Positions 50,401-61,061 of a stretch of DNA of 64,000 bases are shown here, one piece after another. A program made the translations under genes and the position numbers. The DNA is taken from NCBI RefSeq assembly GCF_022539315.1, contig NC_066322.1, forward strand, positions 16,998,765 through 17,062,764, given 5' to 3'. Origin of the DNA: Serinus canaria. Taxonomy: Eukaryota; Chordata; Aves; Passeriformes; Fringillidae. Position 1 is the first letter of the stretch; the number at the start of each line of letters is the position of its first letter. The notes below the pieces were generated by a model. It made no database searches, was not told the DNA's origin, and saw only the letters and a list, made by a program, of their open reading frames with translations.

Positions 50401-52414
50401 CAGGTGAACAGATTTCAGTTTTTTGCAAGCAAAATGTCTGGAAAGAAACTCTAGATTCACAAATTTCATAAAATGTGTTCTGCTAAGGGTGTGCTTTTAA
50501 GTCCATTAATCTAATCACTCCTAAAGAATGAAAAAGAACATTAAGCCATTACACGGGTATTTCAATTTTTAGTCAAGAGAGAACACTCATTTTTATGCCA
50601 CTTTTAGAGCTGGTAGAGACTACAGTACCACTTTTTCATTAATATGTAGGAAGTTTGATGATGCATTTTCCCTTTAGGGCACATTTAATAATGCTCTATG
50701 TATTAAAATGGGAGCTAAAACCAGCGCAGATTTATTACTGAACTTCATGGAAAGTTTTGTGCAGTTCTGAGAAAGGTATGAGGCACTTCACATAAGCTGG
50801 CTACGTTTTATGTCTACAATATTTTACAGCTTACATAAAACATGATATCTTGACAGAGGTAGATGAACAAAGGTAATTTTTAGTATTACCCAGCAAGAAA
50901 AAATTATTAATTGTGATTAACTGTGATTCACCAATTAGAATAAAATGCAGACTCATTTATTAGACACTTTCCAAGACTGAAGACACAAGTCCAGACACCT
51001 TGAAAGACATAAAAAGGTGAAGTTGTGTCTAATATGTGGTACATCAGGTTGAGTATCAACTCCTTCAATACCCTGGCTTGCTCTCTTGAGCAGCACCGAA
51101 TCCCAGAACTGAAGTACCGATCTAAAGCCCATCTCTCCATTTCTGAAGTGGGCAAAACCAGAAGTCTAAACCTGATATTTTTAAAGTTGGACACTTAGAA
51201 GTATTAACACCTGGGTTTGCAGTTTTTCTAAATCCTAACATTTGGGCACTTTTCCTGTTACATTCACTTTCAGAAATACTCAAACACGCTCTTTTCATTT
51301 TCTTCAGTTGTCATTCATGAACATATCACATGTTATCTACTTACCCATGTATTTCTACAGTATAGAAGTAGCCTGATGGTTTTGGTTGCCACTGTAGTAT
51401 AGTTTTAAAATTGATTGAAGACCAAGTTATATTGACTGCTATTGGTAGGTCTGTATAGCCTTTAAATACAGAAAAGAGTACCGTCAGTCATATAATTCCC
51501 GTTTCCCTGCAGTCATTGTTCAGTTAAATGAAGCAGTTGCCATTAATTGCAACTTAGAAACATTTTCTTGGGGAAAAAGGCTCAGTCCTGCCCTTAGGAA
51601 TGGACTGCTCCTCTTACTAAAGGAATGTGTCCTGGCAGAAGTGAAGAATGAGAAGAAAATTTTTCTGTCTTGTAACTCTGAAATTGATAAGTTAATTTGG
51701 AGTTCTGTTCAATGCTTCATTTATCCAAGACCTCTGCAGAAGATACAAAAGCTTGAACATGCACGAGAATGTTCAAGAACTGAACAAATAAGGCATAGTT
51801 CAAAATCATCTCTAGTTGTATCTGCGGGAGAAGGTGTTAGGTCCTGGATTCCCATTTACATACTTTGGAAAGATAAAGTCTCTTTAAAAATCAATGGTTA
51901 CCCTACACACCTACAGCATCTGAGAGAGGCCACCCCGATATGAGTTCGTGTCCCCCTAAAGCACATTTTTGGCCAGCACAGCTGCTTCGGGGAAATGCCT
52001 AGGAAGAAGCCGGACGGGAAAACCTGTAACCTCTGGAAACCCCTCGACAAGCTCGGAGCTGGGAACAACGGGAGGAAATCTTGCGACTCCACTACAGCTG
52101 CCCACCCCCGAGGCCGTCCCCGCTCCCAGCACGGCCGCGGCCAGTGGGGAACCCGCAGTGGCGACCGGCCCCCGGCAGCCGGGCGGCGGAGCGCTGCGCA
52201 GGGAGGGCCAGCGCCCCTGTCCCCTGCCCGCCAGCGTGGGGCGGCTCTCCTCGGGCTCCCTCAGGGACACCCCGTCCTGAGGCTCCGAGGGACCGATCGC
52301 CGGCGCCATCCCTCCCATCCCGCCCCGTCCCGCGGGCCGTCACTCACCGGCGGCCAGGTGCCACAGCAGCGCGCCGAGCAGCAGTGCCTGTGGCGGGGCG
52401 GCGGCGCGCAGCAT
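47267..52414 (-). CDS. F3: F3, tissue factor / coagulation factor III (complete, 6 exons)
   Basis: A type I membrane receptor for coagulation factor VII/VIIa; the complex activates factors IX and X and starts clotting. The joined exons (52414-52348, 51459-51345, 49530-49346, 48952-48771, 48659-48500, 47415-47267) give 858 nt and 285 residues, close to human (295). Layout: signal peptide about 1-23; two fibronectin type III-like domains (about 24-120 and 124-235) with cysteine pairs C70/C78 and C204/C227; a transmembrane segment about 242-264; and a short basic tail. Conserved features include [21 protein letters not shown] at the domain-2 core, and the K183-K184 pair equivalent to the human substrate-binding lysines. 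N-glycosylation sequons are at N32 and N155. The ATG has A at -3. Six exons and all phases match the vertebrate F3 pattern. It is convergent with ABCD3. Confidence 0.95.
48500..48659 (-). CDS. F3: F3 coding exon 5
   Basis: Encodes K184 to D236 plus one base: [20 protein letters not shown], then [11 protein letters not shown] and the second half of the C204/C227 pair (VLCTSVERN). Donor GTAAGT. Confidence 0.95.
48771..48952 (-). CDS. F3: F3 coding exon 4
   Basis: Encodes split T123 to K183: [20 protein letters not shown], then [12 protein letters not shown] and [13 protein letters not shown]. This is the first half of domain 2. Donor GTAAGG. Confidence 0.95.
49346..49530 (-). CDS. F3: F3 coding exon 3
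   Basis: Encodes split G61 to Q122 plus one base. It includes the disulfide pair C70/C78 in [17 protein letters not shown], and YTAHILSV. The segment before SEKFIPYSQ is acidic and differs from mammals. Donor GTAAGT. Confidence 0.94.
51345..51459 (-). CDS. F3: F3 coding exon 2
   Basis: Encodes split G23 to H60 plus two bases: [20 protein letters not shown] then [17 protein letters not shown]. This is the first half of fibronectin-like domain 1, with sequon N32-I-T. Donor GTAAGT. Confidence 0.95.
52348..52414 (-). CDS. F3: F3 coding exon 1 (signal peptide)
   Basis: Encodes [20 protein letters not shown] and AA plus one base, a short signal peptide with an Ala/Leu core. An in-frame open stretch extends upstream, but homology, Kozak context and the signal peptide favour this Met. 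Donor GTGAGT. Confidence 0.9.
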
Positions 52415-52456
52415 CCTGGGCGCGGTGAAGGAGCTGTGGCGGGCGGGCCGCCCCGG

Positions 52457-52466
52457 CATATATGGA
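52457..52466 (-). promoter_or_regulatory. F3: TATA-like / CArG-like element of F3
   Basis: On the minus strand CCATATATGC lies about 45 bases upstream of the F3 ATG. It works as a weak TATA-type sequence and differs from the SRF-binding CArG box CC(A/T)6GG at one position. If it acts as a TATA box, the 5' UTR would be very short. Confidence 0.45.
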
Positions 52467-52514
52467 GCAGGGCAGCGCAGAGGCGGGACCGAGGCCTCGT
52501 CCCGGGGCCGCCCA

Positions 52515-52523
52515 GCGGGGGCG
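52515..52523 (+). promoter_or_regulatory. F3: Consensus Egr-1 site in F3 promoter
   Basis: GCGGGGGCG, an exact Egr-1 consensus, about 100 bases upstream of the F3 ATG. Overlapping Egr-1/Sp1 sites are known in the human F3 promoter and mediate serum and stress induction. Within a GC-rich island a chance match is possible. Confidence 0.5.
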
Positions 52524-55500
52524 AGGGGACAGAGCGGCGGAAGCGCTCGGGCACCGCCGGGTTGGGCAAGCACAGAGAGGGATCTTCGAGGAATGGGAGG
52601 GAGGGAGGGGCGCTGAGGGACGGACGTGTCCCGCGGGCTCCAGCCCCGCCGCCGCATCCCCCGGCGCAGGCCGAGCTGGACATGAGGGCACACCTGGACA
52701 TGCCTGCGGTCCGTGTCCCTCTGCCTGTTTGGTGTCGTCAGGCCCTTGTACCACCCCTCCCTTCTCCTCTTGGAATTCTGGTGAAACTGGACACCTCTGG
52801 ATAGCCAGTTTCGTCCTCTGCAAACCTTTAGCTGGCTGTCGGGGGACACCGCAGCTCGGAAGTGGCTGCTCTGTGGGGCAGCTGGTCATGCAGAAGCGAT
52901 GTTGAGTTAATTAACTTTGATCCCGTACATTCTGAAGGGCTAAATATGTGAGTCCTTCCCTCAGCACACAGGACATCGGACGCAACTGCTCAGCTAGATC
53001 ACATCCTGTGTCCCCTCACAGCGTGGTAGCCGACCCTCTCAAGACTCACCGGTCACACAAGACAGTAAGTTTCAGGTGTTCAGGGCTTAGTACCTCGCCT
53101 CTCTTATAAGCCAGGGGCTGTTAACCCTATTCCTGTAAGGTCACATTGAAAAGGGATGCCATTTTCAGGGCAGCAGGGAATTTCTGACAGAAGGCGTTCC
53201 CAGTCTCAGCCTTTGCTGAGGCTCAGGCTCCTGGGCCGTGCGTGGCGATGGCGGGGTCCCCCAGGGCCTTTACCCAGGCGGGTGTTGTGGCTCTGTGTAA
53301 TACTCAAGCTCCAGAGGGAGCTGTGCTCGCGGGAGCTCAGGACTCTGCCGCAGGAAGGTGGGAAATAGACCGTGCAGTAGAACCTGTCATAATTCAGGGG
53401 GACATACGCATTTACAGTCTTAGACAGACTCTTCTTTTTGTTTTGATGCTGACTTGGTACCATGTACATGGAACATGTAGGTAAGAGAAGAAGACTAATG
53501 GAGAAGTTGAATATTTCATTACCTTTAATTTTCATGATTGACACCTACTTGTCTGCAAGCAGTTCTCTGTCATAATGCATATTAAATGGAACAAATTACA
53601 ATATCCATTCAACCAGAGTCTGCATCAGAATTCTTCTAATTTTAAGACACACCTAAACCCTTGAGTTTTAAGTTATTGGCTTACCTTCATTAAAATCCAG
53701 CCATACACCTTCTCATTTTCCTGCTTTGTTATTGATCAAATTTTAGCACTGTCTGTATGTAGCTGTATACCAACATTACCTCACCCAAAAATATTCCCTG
53801 CTTTTAACTTGGTGTAGAATACAGATCTTGTAGTGTTTCTAGCTTTTCAGGATGGTGACCTTATAAGATCACAGTTGATTTTCAAAGGACTTTAAAAGAG
53901 ACACAGTACACACATGTTTAAAGAAAGAGATGCTTATATGAATCTTTAGGCTTTAATTCCACCTAATTTCATGTAGTTCAGTCACAAAAGATGGAAAGTG
54001 GGTCAGAAGTGGTTTCCAGTTTCTATGCAGATAATCTCAGGATCCCCTTCTCCTGCCTATTCCTTCTTATTCACATCTCTTCTGTCAAGAGCTCCCACAC
54101 TTGAGAGAGGTGAGGAACCATCCAGACCTTGTCCAGACTAAGCAGCGTGACCACTGCTACTTATTCCAGTTTCCAGCAAGGCATTTCAGTGTTCACTAAC
54201 ACTAGGCTCTTAGATGTTCTCCTCCTTGCTGCAGCATGAGAGAAGGAGGACACCAGTTTGGCAGAGTTGATCAGGTTGGCACAGCAAGGGCATGATGGAA
54301 AAGGGAGCGCTGAGGTGAGGAGCTGCTGCTGCCACCTCTGGTCTTCTTTCTCTTTGGCCAAGAGCAGATTTGACCACAGAATGAGAACTGCTCAGGCTTG
54401 CCTGGTTCCAGGCACCAACCAGCGTGGGAGAGGAAAGGAACCTCACACAGCCTGACATGGGCTGAAGGCTCTGAATTCTGCTCAGCACCCAGTGACTTCA
54501 CTGTGACATTCTGGTCACATTTCCTGCCCACTTTATGGTTTTTCAACAGCTCATTTAACACAGAAAAATTGTGTCTTTTTTCAAACATGTGTTGCTACAT
54601 GCAGGCGAGCCTTCTGCTGACATAGATCTCTGGCAATTTGTCTAGAAACTTAGTATTTGGCTCCCAGAGTGGAATGCCAAAATGTAGGCATTGTCTCTGT
54701 ACATGTCTCTAAGCCAATTCATTCCTAAGGTGAAGTACATATTTTCTAGTATAGGCACCTAAAGCAAGTCAAATGGATCTATTTCAGTGTTGAAATAAAT
54801 GGAACATTTCTATTGATGGAGACGAAGATCTTGCTGGGACTGTTTAGAATATGTTTGCTATGGAACCAATTGATTATGGGAAAAGTGAGGTGAGGAGGAA
54901 AGCAAAATGAAATCTGTGAAACTCCATTCTTTTTTAAAGAGGTACATGCATTTATTTTTACTATATGACCTGCCAAGTCTCTAAACTGGTTTGCTGAGAG
55001 AGAGCTACAAATAATTCTTTGCAAAGCAATTGCCACATCATGTTTTCTGTACAGTCATATATATAATTATTGAAGTGGAATGCCTCAGGTGACATCAGTA
55101 ACAGATCAGTTTCTTTACACTGGTGGTTTTGCAAGACTGTAAGTAAAATTATGTAATAGTTATTAATGTTTTGAAATTTTGTAGTGCTATAAAATGTTCA
55201 TCACTCTGTGCTAACATCAAAGTCAGCAATATCATCGTATCTGATAGTGTAAAATTTACTTGTGTGAGCAGAGTTTGAAATCACTGAGAACTTCTTCCAC
55301 AATGAAATCGCTCCTGATATTTTTCTTTAATTTAACTATTTCTTTAATTTGTATTAGTGACCAATATGATTTGGTAAATAATGTAATTATACAATTAATT
55401 ATATTTATTAAAAATTATATTTTTAATTATATTTCATTAGAAACCCCAGAAGTTTAGGTAACAGCTGGTAACTTGGTACCTGCTTCCAGAAATATCTTAG

Positions 55501-55707
55501 CATTTCTCTTGCAGACCTGCTTTATCAAATACTGTGTTATAAATGCAAGCTCACAAATACCACTGAGATAATTAAAATACCACAGTATTTCTAATTAAGA
55601 GAAATTGTATAATGTTGAAAAATTAGTTACTAAGTTCGCTTTTTGATGCACAGAAACTCAATTAGTATGTCTGTCTTTGGTGAGCAAAGTCATTGAACCA
55701 GTGTAAT

Positions 55708-55760
55708 GGAGTCAAGAATGAACGTCTCTAAACTATTATAAATTATTCTGTGATTCTAAA
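55708..55760 (+). mobile_element. Possible degenerate CR1 3'-end fragment
   Basis: The block ends attattctgtgattct, matching the CR1 terminus, preceded by a diverged version of the ccttccaaccta segment. It is short and old, so the assignment is tentative. Confidence 0.4.
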
Positions 55761-58700
55761 GCTACCTTGTGATTTTATAAAATCACATGTAGCTTAACAG
55801 AAAACAGTAAAGTTTCACTGGGATAGAACTAGTTAAAAATTAAAATCCAGTTCTGACATTAAGGAATCTTCCTTTCACTTGTTGGAAAAAAATAATGAAT
55901 AAACAAAGTTGATAGAAAAATTAAAACTCACAAAAGATATTTCTTACAGGGGAATCACAGGTACAATATGAATTTCTTGCTGATAGTAGAAATCCTGAAG
56001 TGAATGTATTCTGCTTTCAAAATTTGTGTTTTTACCACGTTGGCCATATACACATCTCCTCGCACCTTATCATATGGATATGTTAGAAAGAGACACTAGC
56101 ACAGGAACAGATCTCCTGGGAATCTTTGGGTCCTGTGTGGAAATGATGCCTGCTTGGGAGGCAGGACAGGCATCCCAGGGAGGGAGGCTTTGAGCTTCTT
56201 CCACTCTGAAAATTCTTCTTAACATTGCTATGGTGTTAGCTCCAAATTCCTGTTTCCCACTCGCAGAATGATGTGTTATGAGTTTATTACCCTTTTCAAA
56301 ATCTTGTTTTGCAGCACTATTTAATGAAAAAGAATTTGACCAACTTATTTGGTGCATTTTATTTCTGTGATCTTCAGAGATGCCTTGGGGTAAATAAGAT
56401 CACGTAAATGAAAATTTAAACCATGCTTTCGTTGATTTGGTGCATGGAGGATTTCCGAAAGCGAGTGGCTACAGCAGTAGCACAGCTGTGCTGTGAGGAG
56501 TGCCAGGGTCCTGGGAACAGCTGGGTTTGTTTACTAGTGACTCTCTCCTGCTAGGGGACAAGCAATTACAAAAGTAGTAATAAATGTCACTGGAGCACAA
56601 CAGAAACTATGGAGATTGAGACATTAAATGGTATTGGTTCCTTCTGTGCCCAGAGGCTTTAGTTTAGCCAAACCAAGGCGTTACAAGATCTAATCTGTTT
56701 TTTGACGCCGTGATGCAGTCTGTTTTCCCTTTATTCCAGGTGTTCCATCCCAATTGTGAACTATCTTCTTATCCTTACCCTATTATATCTTAATGTCATA
56801 ATTTAATCTTGCAGTTCCTGTGCATCTCCCCCATAAGGCTTATTTTTCACAAGTGTTGTTAGACACAAGTGCAGCTACCAGACCTTACTTATTTAGGTTT
56901 TCTTCTCATGCCTGAGTTTGTGAGGAAGAGACAAAACAAAAAAAACCCCCAAAAAGCAACATAAATATTAAATAAAAATAAGGACAAATAAAGAAAACTT
57001 ATTTTAAAAGAGACAAGTACATTAAAAGTAGCCTCCTTTCTTTTCATATTGAATCCAGTCCCAGTTCATGAGTCTTTAAATTTCAGGACTGAAATAAATC
57101 CATTTTACTAGACAGTTATTTATAACTGTTATTAAAACCTACTCCCTTTTCTTATGGATTATTAAAAATATGGATTGATTAATATTAGATGTGAAATATA
57201 TAACTTCTCAGTGAAGGTAGTGCTAGTCAAATTCAGTGTTCTTTAAAAATGACACAAACGGTATGAGCACACCTTGAAAGGTTAGGCAATTCCATGGGTA
57301 AAGTAAACAAAGCTTCAGTTTGAACAAATGTGGTCCCTGGGTTGTCATTAAACCTATTCTTAGGAACTGTGAGAGAGGAAAAGATAAACAGCCCTCCATT
57401 TGACTTTGTTATTGTAATGTTTAATCTTCGTGTAAAATGGCTTTCTCTTTTGGAGAAATTTGATACAACAAAAACCCCATTCTGTACTAACCAGCAAAAT
57501 TAAATTGAGTTTCTTTTATACCCTGCATCTCTGCTCTTTGCCATTACATTACTTTGTTGATGCTGCCTTTTTTGCTGAGTGGGAGTCAGTAGATTAAAGA
57601 AAATTGAAAAATGAATCAGATTAGCTATTATATTGAGTGTTTTCTTTAGAACAAAGAAAAACTACAAATTAATAACACTGATCAATTATTATCAGAATAT
57701 GTCCTTTCAGCTTATTTTATTAACAGCTAGGTAGTCTAGGATTTTAAGTTTGAAAAACTGATTTTATTTTAGTCCAGTTATCCTGTTCTTTTCCCATGAT
57801 ATTTAACTTCAAAATAACATCAGCTCAGTTTTTGTTTCCTGGTATCTGTTTCCATTATCTAAACCACACTGACTCCTGCTGATACCCACAGGAACATCTT
57901 GGACTATGTATCTCTTCCCCCCATATCCGGATATGATTCCAGACAGTGTGGTTGGTATCTGACTGGTACAATAGTTGTTAGAATAGAAGGTAAAATACCT
58001 TTCAAATGAAGAGTAATTACTCCTTTTCAATCTAAGACATATAGAAAGTCAAAGCCATCCTTCTGTAAGATTCTAGTTACAAACTTAGGCTCCTTGGTGC
58101 TTTGGTGAAGCAGTAGTAAGAAGTTTGTCTCCTGGTGGCAGGTACTCAGGTTAGTTCAAACTCTGAAGCTCTATTTCTTTTCCAAATGCTGCATACTTTA
58201 GCACTTCAAGGAGTTTTATAAACAAAAAGCTAACTTGCATTTAGGAAAAAACCCTGGAACTATACACTTTAAAAATAGGATAATGTAGCATAAGACATAA
58301 GGAAAATGAAAATTTTTATTAGAATTAAGTGGTCTACTCATTCCTTCCTACAAAATACAGTCCTGTCCTCTAGGTTCACACTTTTCCCCACCATCTTTCA
58401 GGGGCTGTAGTAAACTTAGGTGCCTATAATAGAAAGATTTTTTAAATCAGTTGGAGAATTTGTTTTAAATTAATTTCCTGATCTTCTCAGCAGTCTTCTA
58501 TTCTCTGCTTTTATTGCAGGGTCCTCTTTGCTACACCTCTCTTTCATTCTTTTTCTTCTTTTCTTTTTTAGCAGAACATGATTTACAAGACACAAATAGG
58601 ACTGGTAGACTTGTATGTCTCCTTTTCTAAGTTCTCAAGAAACCAATAATGCTAGTGTTCAAAAAGTATGCAAAGCAGGGATAGTCTTCCCCTGTTAATC

Positions 58701-61016
58701 AGTGCAATAAACACAAGAAGGGAGAAGTAAATAGACCAAGGTTGAGTCTGATAATAATGCAGAAGCACATTTACATTCACTCAGGTATAGAGATACAGTG
58801 CAGTGTGCCTCGTGCTGAATCACATACCTGCATGTCCAGAAGTTGATCTTGTTGGAGGTAGTTCCCATTTTCTAGTGCAAGTCCTAGATGTAGGGGAAAA
58901 AACTGACTGTACAACTTGCATAGTTTCTGCAAAGAAGATGTCTTTGTGCTGATAAGGGTCCGGGTGTGCATTGGGTCTCAACTCAATCACAACTCCCTGT
59001 GCAGGCAGCACGTTAGTTTTTGAAAGAAATAGAAAGATTTGCAAAGATTTGGCTAGATATAGGTAGCTTTGTCCGTTTTCATGAATAATCTGTAGCATCT
59101 GTGCTGATCTTTTTCTTTATCAAATACAACATTGTGCAATATTGCAAAACACTGAAGGCAGATAACAGTGTACTGATTAATTAGCAGCCCCAAGAATAGT
59201 AAAGAATCTTTGGACCTGCTGGTGCAGTTTTTGTTAGGGTTTCTATTTTTCTGTTTTTTGTTTCATGATCGGGTCTGATAAATTTTCCTGAAATGCTTTA
59301 GAATAGAGAAGTCTGTATTAGCATCTAGATTACCCAGTTTCAATCATAAATATTACTTTATTTTGTTAATAACTTTGTTGGAGCTTTAAGATCTTCAAAG
59401 CATTTCAATTAAACCTGAAGCCTGGCTAGGCAAACACAATCTTGAACTGCATTTTTCAGATGTTTCACAGGATGCTTTTCCTCCCTCTCTCCTCTTATTC
59501 TGAGAAGCAGGCTTGACATAGGCACCTCTTGACAAAGTGCAGAGGCTTGAACTGAGATTGTATCACCTTGGAATTTTAAAATCTCAGGAGGAATTTGAAC
59601 TTGAGGTGTTAACTTTTCAAACAGGTAGTACTGCCAGGCAGAGACAGACATTCAGTGGGAGAGGGGGAATTCCAGTGCTAGAGGCCAGAATTAGCTGAAT
59701 TTCAGCTTCCAAACTCTTTTAATATAGTATTTAAACTCTTACTGCACAATTCTGTTTGAATCCAGGCTTTGCTATCTTGTCTTGAGTCCAAAGCTTTGTT
59801 CCCAGAATCTGAAAGATTGTATCCAATTCTTCTGTTCTTCTGGCTTCAATATTTCTGAATACTTTATAAATTCTTGTCCAAACCCCAAAGTTGTTCAAAG
59901 TTCACTGCTTATTCTTTGTTACTTGTTTGAAAAGACCGGATGAATTAATTGGGAAGTCATGTGTAGTGGTGTGCAAAATACATAACTAAGTTTCGATTCT
60001 TAGCAAGGCTTTTGAATGTAGCATGCACTGAGAATTTTCTTTCATTGATTGTGCTAATTCCTAAGCCTTCTTAAGATAAAGATTATGGTACTTCTCTCTG
60101 GGAATGAAGGGTGGGAGCACTAAGAACTGGAATGCAAACACTTTCGGAATATGAATACGACCTCCTTTGCCCATGAATTGACTAATGCATCGCTCGTGAT
60201 TCACTTGAACCAGGAATCTGAGAAACAAAAAATACTAGACTCACAAAGGCTTTTATGTGCTACTTGAAAGGAAGAATTGGGTCAGACACTTTTTTGGACT
60301 AAGCCATGATGACACAGGAGAAATTCAAAGTCAAAAGAAAGTAACAGAAGTATGCAGGGAAGCATATTTTCTTGCTGCCAGGAAAGAAACAGGCAAGTTT
60401 TGTTCTGCCTCCTTGGAAATTGTGCCAGCAATCAGCAGTGCAGACTCCCTTTTGAGAAAGGCAGGCAGGGGACCAGCTTTTATTGGTCTCTTTTGCTACC
60501 TCCCCCTTCACTGTCTCCTGTAACTTACATTCATAACTTGATCTAATTTAGTTCTGAAGGAAAACTCTGTTTTTAAGAAAGAAAATTACAGCTAGAAATT
60601 CTCTTAAGCTAAACTGTCACTCTAGTTGGTGTCCATAACAGCTCCGTATTTTGCCTTGATCCCTTGACAAATATGGCATGATTTCCACATTTCCATAGTT
60701 GTTGCCCAGCAACTAATTCCCCTATTAGTTGTGGGTTTTAATTGCCTTCACCCAGCTACGTTCACCATGTCCTTTCAGATTGTTCCATCAATCCTCCCAG
60801 TTTGATCTCTGTCAGTAGCAAAGGGGCAAGTAACAGAGACTGTCAAGGGCAATGGAGGTATTGTTAACATTAAGTTATTTTTGTATTCTTAACTTTATTT
60901 ATCCTTCAGAAGAGTAGTCCCAGGTGAAATGGTTTATAAGCACTTGCTTTCAGAGACAGGGTTAATTAGTATAGGAAAAAATATGCCAAATATATATTTA
61001 TTACATATGTTTTTTA

Positions 61017-61061
61017 CCTGTTTTTTTCTGGTATAGCTTTTCTGGTATAGCTGGTATAGCC
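61017..61061 (+). repeat. Tandem CTGGTATAGC decamers
   Basis: CTGGTATAGC occurs at 61028, 61042 and 61051 (the last two overlap by one base), preceded by a T run. The T run plus decamer matches 9276-9295 inside the inverted-repeat element, so this may be a relic of the same family. Confidence 0.55.

Larger units (their letters stand above)
47416..52347 (-). other. F3: F3 introns 1-5
   Basis: Five GT-AG introns: 51460-52347 (CpG-rich at its 5' end), 49531-51344, 48953-49345, 48660-48770 (111 nt) and 47416-48499. No nested gene or clear transposon is visible. Confidence 0.9.
51970..52690. promoter_or_regulatory. F3: CpG island over F3 promoter, exon 1 and intron 1 start
   Basis: Dense CpG and GC over roughly 700 bases, in contrast to AT-rich flanks. 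Long open frames on both strands within it are composition artefacts. It includes the Egr-1 site and the TATA/CArG-like element listed separately. Confidence 0.85.

Noticed and set aside
51956..52905. Long open frames over the F3 CpG island, up to 269 codons
   Set aside because: Same GC-composition effect; Pro/Arg/Gly-rich with no homology, and they overlap the real F3 exon 1 on the opposite or other frame.
57922..57935. Perfect 14-base palindrome CATATCCGGATATG
   Set aside because: A single short palindrome is expected by chance in 64 kb and has no associated feature.
58820..59098. 92-codon minus-strand frame with a protein-like middle segment
   Set aside because: No family recognised, no convincing splice sites or start, and its length is within chance expectation.
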